A DNA stretch of 64,000 bases from positions 1 through 64,000 of the forward strand of contig JAFMIR010000011.1 in NCBI GenBank assembly GCA_017853885.1, given 5' to 3'. The translations under genes were made by a program, and so were the position numbers. The notes under the pieces are model-generated. The model made no database searches. It was not told where the DNA came from and saw only the letters and a program-made list of their open reading frames with translations. Below, piece after piece: positions 58,881 to 64,000 of this stretch; positions within the stretch are counted from its first letter, which is position 1, and the number at the start of each line of letters is the position of its first letter. Source of the stretch: Prosthecobacter sp. (lineage in GTDB: Bacteria > Verrucomicrobiota > Verrucomicrobiia > Verrucomicrobiales > Verrucomicrobiaceae).

Positions 58881-58908
58881 AAAAGGCGGGACATGCGTCC
58901 CGCCTTTT
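58881..58908. terminator. bidirectional rho-independent terminator
   Basis: AAAAGGCGGGAC (58881-58892) and GTCCCGCCTTTT (58897-58908) form a perfect 12-bp stem around a 4-base loop. T-runs on either strand allow it to serve both the FHA gene and the convergent cytochrome c peroxidase gene. Confidence 0.92.
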
Positions 58909-58927
58909 GTGATTCTAGATCGCTCAA

Positions 58928-59953
58928 TCAAGCCTTTGGTGTATCCGAGCTACTTTCGGGCAGTTTTGGAGCCTTGGTGTATTCGGCATCCGGCGTGCCT
59001 TTCAGCGCCTTGAGGAAGGTCACGATGGAGGTCACTTCTTCCTCGGTGAGTTGTTTGGCGAGTTGATATTCGGCCATCATCTTCACCATCTCCTCGAGAG
59101 TTTTCACACTGCCGTCGTGCAGGTAGGGGGCGGTTTCGGTGATGTTGCGGAGGCTTGGCACCTTGAAGAAGTGCTTCTCTCCTTCGTTTTTTGTGACATC
59201 GCTGCGGCCATTGTCCTTGAGGCCGGGCCATGGTTTCACCAATCCAAGCTTTTGATACATGTGGCCGCCAACGCCCGCCCCATTATGGCAGGTGACGCAA
59301 CCGGTTTTGGCAAAGGTAGCGAAACCCTTCTTTTCCTCGGCACTCAGGGCTTCTTTGTTACCCTTGAGGAAGTCATCCCACTTGCTTGGGGTGAGTAGTT
59401 TGCGCTCAAAGGCTCCCACGGCTTTGCCGAAGTTGTTGTAGGTGACGGGGTCAGCCTCACCGGGGAAGGCTGCCTTGAAGGCCGAGACATACTCTGGCAT
59501 GGACTTGAGAACTTGGACGACGAACGCCTCGCTTGGGGCACCCATTTCACCCGGGTTGAGCACCGGGCCTTTGGCTTGTTCTTCGACGCTGGGTGCACGG
59601 CCATCCCAGAATTGAGCAATATGCAGCGCGGCGTTGTAGGTAGAAGGCGAACTGCGGCCGCCGACTTTGCCCTCATGACCGGGAGAGAACGGCAGATTAT
59701 CCTGGCCGAAGGTATCGAGCTTGTGACAGGAGTTACAGGACATTTTGGCCCCCTTCGAAATGCGGGTTTCAAAGTAGAGCTGGCGACCGAGATTGATTTT
59801 GGCCTCGTTGAGCTCGTTGTCAGGCGCTGGCACTTCAGTGGGGAGTGCCTTGAACATAGGAAGAAAAGACTCCGTTAGATCCACTTGGGCAAGCGCGGAG
59901 GTGGCGCTAAAGCCGACGAGGAGAGCAAGGGTGCGTGCGAGGTTCAGTTTCAT
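58928..59953 (-). CDS. periplasmic di-heme cytochrome c peroxidase (CCP/MauG family)
   Basis: 341 residues from ATG 59953 with a signal peptide (MKLNLARTLALLVGFSATSALAQ). Two heme c motifs are visible, CNSCH in KMSCNSCHKLDTFGQDN (high-potential side) and CVTCH in TGCVTCHNGAGVGG. PSTYNAALHIAQFWDGRA and FFKVPSLRNITETAPYLHDG are family blocks. It reduces hydrogen peroxide with electrons from cytochrome c or a copper protein. The copper proteins in this window could be donors, by conjecture. It follows folB by 56 bases and ends at a strong terminator. Confidence 0.95.
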   Translation of the reverse strand: MKLNLARTLALLVGFSATSALAQVDLTESFLPMFKALPTEVPAPDNELNEAKINLGRQLYFETRISKGAKMSCNSCHKLDTFGQDNLPFSPGHEGKVGGRSSPSTYNAALHIAQFWDGRAPSVEEQAKGPVLNPGEMGAPSEAFVVQVLKSMPEYVSAFKAAFPGEADPVTYNNFGKAVGAFERKLLTPSKWDDFLKGNKEALSAEEKKGFATFAKTGCVTCHNGAGVGGHMYQKLGLVKPWPGLKDNGRSDVTKNEGEKHFFKVPSLRNITETAPYLHDGSVKTLEEMVKMMAEYQLAKQLTEEEVTSIVTFLKALKGTPDAEYTKAPKLPESSSDTPKA

Positions 59954-60009
59954 GGCTGGAATTCGATTCAAAAAGCTTACGTTCGTACGTGGGTGGAAGG
60001 GCAGTGGTT

Positions 60010-60372
60010 TCAACCGTTTGTTTGCGCCTCGCGGAAAAGTCGCACAGCCACATGGTCGGTCTGGGGGAGGATGCGTTTCTGGATCGTGATCTCGACCGCT
60101 GCAGCAGCGAATTCTTCCAAGACGCAGGCGGCAAGGTCGGCGGCAAGGGTCTCAATCAGTCGGCGGGGTTTTTCTGCAGCGATTTGCTGCAGACGAGTGG
60201 CGACGGCTGCGTAGTCAATGGTTTGCGTGATGTCGTCCTGCATGGACTCGAAAGATCGGCGGCTGTGGATCACGACATGGGCATGCAGCATCTGAGGCGC
60301 GGCCCGCTCTTCGTCCGGCACGCCGATGTGGCAGGGGAGTTGAAGGTTGGCGAGATGAATCTGGTCGGGCAT
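60010..60372 (-). CDS. folB: dihydroneopterin aldolase
   Basis: 120 residues from ATG 60372. FolB cleaves 7,8-dihydroneopterin to 6-hydroxymethyl-dihydropterin and glycolaldehyde in folate synthesis. Family marks: IHLANLQLPCHIGVPDEERA near the start, TIDYAAVATRLQQIAAEKPR, LIETLAADLAACVLEE and a late Lys in VEITIQKRILP, the position of the catalytic base. It begins 10 bases after the HAD-NUDIX fusion gene on the same strand, which may make the FolB substrate, and is followed by a cytochrome c peroxidase gene. Confidence 0.9.
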   Translation of the reverse strand: MPDQIHLANLQLPCHIGVPDEERAAPQMLHAHVVIHSRRSFESMQDDITQTIDYAAVATRLQQIAAEKPRRLIETLAADLAACVLEEFAAAAVEITIQKRILPQTDHVAVRLFREAQTNG

Positions 60373-60382
60373 GGCAGTTGAG

Positions 60383-61435
60383 TCAGCGCAGCAGGCCACG
60401 GCGAATGCATTCGTCAATCAGAACGCGCGTCGGGATATTGAGGTCGAGTTTCAAGGCCTCAGCCAGCGGTAGCCAAGTGAAGGCCTGCGCTTCCTCATTG
60501 AGTGAGACTTGCGGATCCGCATCCGCGCAGCGGGCGAAGTAATTCAGAAGCAAAAAGTGAGCGGAGCGCTGAAACTCGGGCGGTTCAATGCAGTCCTGCA
60601 CCATGATGAAGCGAATGTCTTGGAGACCGAGATGGGTTTCTTCTGCGATTTCGCGGATGAGCGCCTGTTCGCAGGTCTCCCCGCGCTGGATTTTGCCACC
60701 GGGGATACCCCAGCGATGGCTCCATTTGTGCGTGCGGATGAGGAGCAGCTCATCACGAGCATTCAAAATGAGGGCACCAACAGTGGCGACAGGTAGTTCC
60801 GTGCGCGGGAGGCTGCGCAGGCCGAGGAGCGATGGCAGGCGACTCAAATCGGGCATGAGCAGATCTGGTGCAGCGGTCATCAGCTGGGTGGCCGTCTCGT
60901 AGCCCGTGCAGGTGGCGATGGCGATCACCCCGGCTGCCTTGCCTGCATCGATGTCATGGCGCATGTCGCCGATGAAAGCGGTTTCCTCGGGCCGCATATC
61001 GAGGCTTTTGAGCAGAGCGTGAATTTCCGAGCGCTTGTCGATCACACCGCAGCGCAGCATTTCGAAATGATCGCGAACCTTGAGGGCGATGGCCTGTGGC
61101 ATCACATGGGCTTCCGGCGCACTGCTCAGAACCACAAGACGCAGCCCCGCCGCTGAGGCGTCTTGCAGCAATTCGGTGACATGTGGCAGGAGGGTGACTC
61201 CTTCGTGGGCATGCGGAAAGTGCTCCAGATAGAGCTGCTGCAGCTCGTGAAGTGGCAGGCTGGGGAGCAGCTCTTCGAAAAACTCCGTGTAGGGCAGGCG
61301 AAAGCGAGCGCAGAATGTCTCACGATCGAGTGGTGGCACGCCGTGGGCACGGAGCATGCCATTCACGGCATGCAGGACGTTGGGGAGGTCATCCGCGAGT
61401 GTGCCGGACCAGTCGAAGAGAAGATTGCGGATCAT
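60383..61435 (-). CDS. fusion of HAD phosphatase-type and NUDIX hydrolase domains
   Basis: 350 residues. Residues 1-200 form a HAD hydrolase like phosphoglycolate phosphatase: motif I FDWSGTLADD with Asp8 (the usual second Asp is Ser10), a Ser in VVLSSAPEAHV, Lys134 in VIDKRSEI, and motif IV FIGDMRHDIDAG (Asp157, Asp161). Residues 213-340 form a NUDIX domain (VATVGALILNARDELLLIRT) with a NUDIX box from Gly247 to Leu269 (KIQRGETCEQALIREIAEE) whose penultimate Gly is His268. The gene lies 10 bases upstream of folB. A NUDIX plus phosphatase pair could turn dihydroneopterin triphosphate into dihydroneopterin, but the Ser10 change leaves phosphatase activity unproven. Other phosphate esters are possible. 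Confidence 0.9.
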   Translation of the reverse strand: MIRNLLFDWSGTLADDLPNVLHAVNGMLRAHGVPPLDRETFCARFRLPYTEFFEELLPSLPLHELQQLYLEHFPHAHEGVTLLPHVTELLQDASAAGLRLVVLSSAPEAHVMPQAIALKVRDHFEMLRCGVIDKRSEIHALLKSLDMRPEETAFIGDMRHDIDAGKAAGVIAIATCTGYETATQLMTAAPDLLMPDLSRLPSLLGLRSLPRTELPVATVGALILNARDELLLIRTHKWSHRWGIPGGKIQRGETCEQALIREIAEETHLGLQDIRFIMVQDCIEPPEFQRSAHFLLLNYFARCADADPQVSLNEEAQAFTWLPLAEALKLDLNIPTRVLIDECIRRGLLR

Positions 61436-61630
61436 GCACCGCCTGCCGTAGCGGCATCGCGGACGCTTTGCAATCCAAGCAGCTTCTTTGCGTCACATAC
61501 GATAAGCACCCTGATTCCATCTCCTTTAAACTGAAAACTGGACAGTTCACCGCCGCTCGTCTCAAATACGCGGCCCGTGTTTCGACCCGGGCTATTTTCT
61601 CCCCGAAATCCACCACCACATTCATATCCC

Positions 61631-62500
61631 ATGGGCAAAATCCAATTCGGCTCCGAAGTTTACACCTGGTTCATGCAGGGCACCGGCAAAGGCTACGACA
61701 ACAAACTCGACCACATGATCAAGGTCGCCTCTGAGGCAGGTTTCACCGGCATCGAGCCGATGGTACTCGAAATCTCCGCCAGCGCTCTTGGTTGCTCCAA
61801 ATACTGGCTTGGTCCGCAAATCGATCCGATTTTGATGAAGGACACACTGCAAAAATACAACATGAAGCTCTGCGGTCTCGCCCTCGTTTGCGCATGGGAT
61901 GGTGACACCGAAGCTCCAAACGAAAAAGAAGCTGCCGATTTCACCATCAACTACCTCAAGCATTTCCCCGGTGCCATGCTCGGCACGGTCACGCTGCCCT
62001 CCGGTCGCACCAAGGACCTGCAAAAGCGCCGCCTGAACGTGGCGAAAAATGTGAACGCTGTCTCTCAGCGCGCTCATGATGCTGGTCTTGTCTGCTCCTA
62101 CCACCCGAATTCGCCACCCTCATCCCTCGTCCGCACCCAAGAAGACTATGATGTCGTTCTCAGCAGCCTCGACCCGAAAGTGACTGGCTGGACGCCTGAT
62201 GTAGGCCACATCATCCGTGGTGGCATGGATGTCATCGCCACACTCAGCAAGTGGCAGCACCTCATCAACCACATCCATTACAAGGATTTCTCTGGCAACG
62301 GAGCCGAGCCCTGGGCCCAGATGGGCACCGGAAAGCTCGACTTCCACAAGATCACCGAGTTTCTTGTGGCCCGTAACTACTCCGGCTGGATTATTTGTGA
62401 AGATGAGGCGCACTGCGCTGTCGATGACCCTGATGGCGTGACTCAGCAGAACGGCGAATGGTGCAAATCCAACCTGCATCCCATCGTCGGCCTCGCTTGA
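61631..62500 (+). CDS. sugar phosphate isomerase/epimerase (xylose isomerase-like TIM barrel)
   Basis: 289 residues from ATG 61631 (MGKIQFGSEVYTWFMQG), preceded by ATATCCC. The barrel shows FTGIEPMVLEI, the metal-site strands VCSYHPNSPP and GWTPDVGHIIRGG (Asp, His), HIHYKDFSG, and the closing Glu in WIICEDEAHCAVDDP. Such exported-sugar or inositol isomerases abound in PVC genomes; no signal peptide here, so cytoplasmic. The specific sugar is unknown. A strong terminator follows. Confidence 0.85.
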   Translation: MGKIQFGSEVYTWFMQGTGKGYDNKLDHMIKVASEAGFTGIEPMVLEISASALGCSKYWLGPQIDPILMKDTLQKYNMKLCGLALVCAWDGDTEAPNEKEAADFTINYLKHFPGAMLGTVTLPSGRTKDLQKRRLNVAKNVNAVSQRAHDAGLVCSYHPNSPPSSLVRTQEDYDVVLSSLDPKVTGWTPDVGHIIRGGMDVIATLSKWQHLINHIHYKDFSGNGAEPWAQMGTGKLDFHKITEFLVARNYSGWIICEDEAHCAVDDPDGVTQQNGEWCKSNLHPIVGLA

Positions 62501-62521
62501 TCAAGGTATGTTTTTCTTCGG

Positions 62522-62555
62522 CGCCCTCTTCCTCACGGGAGAGGGCGTTTGTTTT
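62522..62555 (+). terminator. rho-independent terminator of the isomerase gene
   Basis: CGCCCTCT (62522-62529) pairs with AGAGGGCG (62540-62547) around a 10-base loop, followed by TTTGTTTT. It lies 22 bases past the stop of the isomerase gene. Confidence 0.88.
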
Positions 62556-62633
62556 CAGCGTCTTCTCTGCTGCAGATTTTCTTCGCTGAACATGCAGGCC
62601 TGCCGCCGAAGGCATCACAGTTCGCACTGCCTC

Positions 62634-64000
62634 TCACATCTGGGTCTTCCGTTCGGTATTGAGGCCCATTTTGCGATACAAGGTGGCAATCGAGACTCCC
62701 AGCATGTAGGCGGTCTTTTCGCGCGAACCGTTGTTGAGCTTGAGGGTTTCTTGGATGAAAAGGCGTTCTTGGGACTTGATGAAATCATCGAGTTTGGTGC
62801 CAATCGGCAGTGGGGCCACACCTTCCGTGGTGGGCTTTGTGGCTACCTCAATAGGCTCGGTGATCTTGCTGGGTAGGTCGGCAGCCCTAATGCAGTGGCT
62901 TTCGGCGAAGGCGCAGGCATGTTCGATGGCGTTGCGCAGTTCGGAGACGTTGCCGGGCCAGCGATAGTTTTCCAGAAAATCGATCGATTGGCTGTCGATC
63001 GTTTTGGTGTGGGTCTTGGTGCGTTCGCCAATCGCTTGGAGAAAGTCATCGACGAGCGGCCTAATATCCTCACGGCGCTCGCGCAGCGGTGCGATTTTCA
63101 GCGGAACAACGCAGAGCTTATAAAACAGATTCTCTCGGAATTGGCCTTGCTTCACAGCTTGCTCCAGTGAGGCCGTGGTGGAGGCGATAAGGCGGCAATC
63201 GTCGGTGGAATCGCTGCCGTCGAACCCACTTCTGCGCGTCTGAGTCTCATGCATGAAGCGGTATAACTGGGTCTGGATGCGAGTGGGCAGTTGATTCACT
63301 TCAGTTAGGTGCACCGTGCCACCGGCCACACGCTGAAAGATGGAGTTTGGGCCGAAAAAATCAGCTTCTAGGGCGTCCTCCGACATGGTGGCGCATGTCA
63401 GCTCTTCAAAAGGCCGCTCTCTGCGATGGCTGGCCTCGTGGAGGGCACGGGCCGCCATGCGCTTGCCAGTGCCAAACTCACCTTCGATCAACACTGGGCT
63501 GTCATGGTTGGCGACTCGACGTACAATATCGAGAATACGCTGGATGGTCTCGCTCTGACCGATCAGTTTGGAGGAAGGAGAAAGAGGTTGAGCTAGCCTC
63601 CGCGGGACATCGCTTGGCTGGGGCTGCCTTGCGGCTTCAGCTGGTGAATCTTGGTGCCGGAGGGCGTGAAGAACTGTTTGGATGAACTCGTTGTCACCAA
63701 AAGGCTTGGTGAGGTGGTCAACAACTCCAAGGCGCATGGCCTCGATCGCGGTTTCGGCGCTGCCCGAGTTCATGAGCATCATGATCGCAGTGCTCGGGAA
63801 CTGGTCACGACACACGCGGACGAGTCCGAATCCATTCACATCCCCGCCATGAAGATCCACGATAGCCAATTCAGGTTGATGGGCACGGATAGCCGCCATG
63901 CCATCCATGTGGGTGTGGCAGCCAAAGACCTCATGACCGGCGGCTTGGCAGAGCTGGGTCATCCGCTGAAGGATCGCGGCCTCGTCATCGATGATTGCTA
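62634..64000 (-). CDS. NtrC-like response regulator with degenerate AAA+ domain (partial)
   Basis: The frame continues beyond the right edge; about 455 residues are visible. The receiver starts with AIIDDEAAILQRM at the edge and carries the phospho-Asp in LAIVDLHGGDVNG and the Lys in LTKPFGDNE. The AAA+ domain is altered: Walker A is GEFGTGKR (K then R instead of K then S/T/E), the loop that contains GAFTGA in sigma-54 activators is absent between FFGPN and SIFQRVAGG, and Walker B reads GGTVHLTEVN where the family has LDE. C-terminal Fis-type helix-turn-helix (NGSREKTAYMLGVSIATLYR) is intact. It probably binds DNA but cannot activate sigma-54 polymerase in the usual way. Confidence 0.9.
   Translation of the reverse strand, partial: AIIDDEAAILQRMTQLCQAAGHEVFGCHTHMDGMAAIRAHQPELAIVDLHGGDVNGFGLVRVCRDQFPSTAIMMLMNSGSAETAIEAMRLGVVDHLTKPFGDNEFIQTVLHALRHQDSPAEAARQPQPSDVPRRLAQPLSPSSKLIGQSETIQRILDIVRRVANHDSPVLIEGEFGTGKRMAARALHEASHRRERPFEELTCATMSEDALEADFFGPNSIFQRVAGGTVHLTEVNQLPTRIQTQLYRFMHETQTRRSGFDGSDSTDDCRLIASTTASLEQAVKQGQFRENLFYKLCVVPLKIAPLRERREDIRPLVDDFLQAIGERTKTHTKTIDSQSIDFLENYRWPGNVSELRNAIEHACAFAESHCIRAADLPSKITEPIEVATKPTTEGVAPLPIGTKLDDFIKSQERLFIQETLKLNNGSREKTAYMLGVSIATLYRKMGLNTERKTQM

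Noticed and set aside
1..64000. CRISPR arrays, prophage, transposases, rRNA operons
   Set aside because: Looked for on both strands; no regularly spaced repeats of 25-40 bases, no transposase, integrase or phage structural genes, and no rRNA-like sequence.

Overview
The window reads as chromosome of a Verrucomicrobiota bacterium, probably Verrucomicrobiae near Prosthecobacter or Verrucomicrobium (inference from gene families, no search was run). The grounds are two PSD1/DUF1549 proteins, one DUF1501 protein with a Tat signal, secreted cupredoxin and PA14 proteins, a secreted protein ending in the aspartate-rich DADGDG segment typical of the phylum, and a Gram-negative envelope set (KdtA, a lipid A acyltransferase, an LPS-type glycosyltransferase, TatC, lipoproteins). 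Genes are dense on both strands. I see no phage, transposase, CRISPR array, rRNA or intact tRNA gene.

Layout. 1-4.2 kb: end of an IlvD/Edd dehydratase, a secreted protein and tex. 4.5-8.6 kb: argG, an FAD oxidoreductase, a sulfocyanin-like copper protein and a pirin. 9-15 kb: tatC, a KsgA-NUDIX fusion, an ECF sigma/anti-sigma pair, a response regulator overlapping tail to tail with an Hpt protein. 15.4-21.4 kb: ileS, a lipoprotein, an 870-base gene-free stretch with repeats, and a cupredoxin-PA14 protein. 21.5-27 kb: a lone PotA-type ATPase, an RDD protein, trpA-dapF-dapA, and purQ. 27-36 kb: PSD1 proteins, DUF1501 and a secreted alpha/beta hydrolase, the usual PVC degradative kit. 36-45 kb: birA-CDF transporter, a secreted nitrilase, kdtA-rsmD, a phosphodiesterase and an acyltransferase-GT9 fusion. 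45-55 kb: cysS, a beta-lactamase fold hydrolase, a TPR protein, a siroheme decarboxylase-type protein divergent from dciA-cbiX, hisS divergent from recF, and an FKBP. 55-64 kb: dhaK, an ABC/FtsX pair, an FHA protein, a cytochrome c peroxidase, folB preceded by a HAD-NUDIX fusion, a TIM-barrel isomerase and a degenerate NtrC-like regulator cut by the window edge.

How genes may work together. The siroheme decarboxylase-like protein and the CbiX-type chelatase with a cysteine-rich tail flank one divergent promoter region and probably make a modified siroheme. The HAD-NUDIX fusion sits 10 bases upstream of folB and could supply the two dephosphorylations before the FolB step. KdtA and the acyltransferase-GT9 fusion serve lipopolysaccharide assembly.

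The most unusual signal is not a gene. Immediately upstream of many start codons lie short arrays of degenerate tandem heptamers (cysS, recF, hisS, ileS, the response regulator, the sulfocyanin-like gene, dciA, cbiX). The repeated word differs between loci but the period of 7 is kept, and several arrays run to within a few bases of the ATG. Most starts here also lack a Shine-Dalgarno sequence and are preceded by C/T-rich bases.
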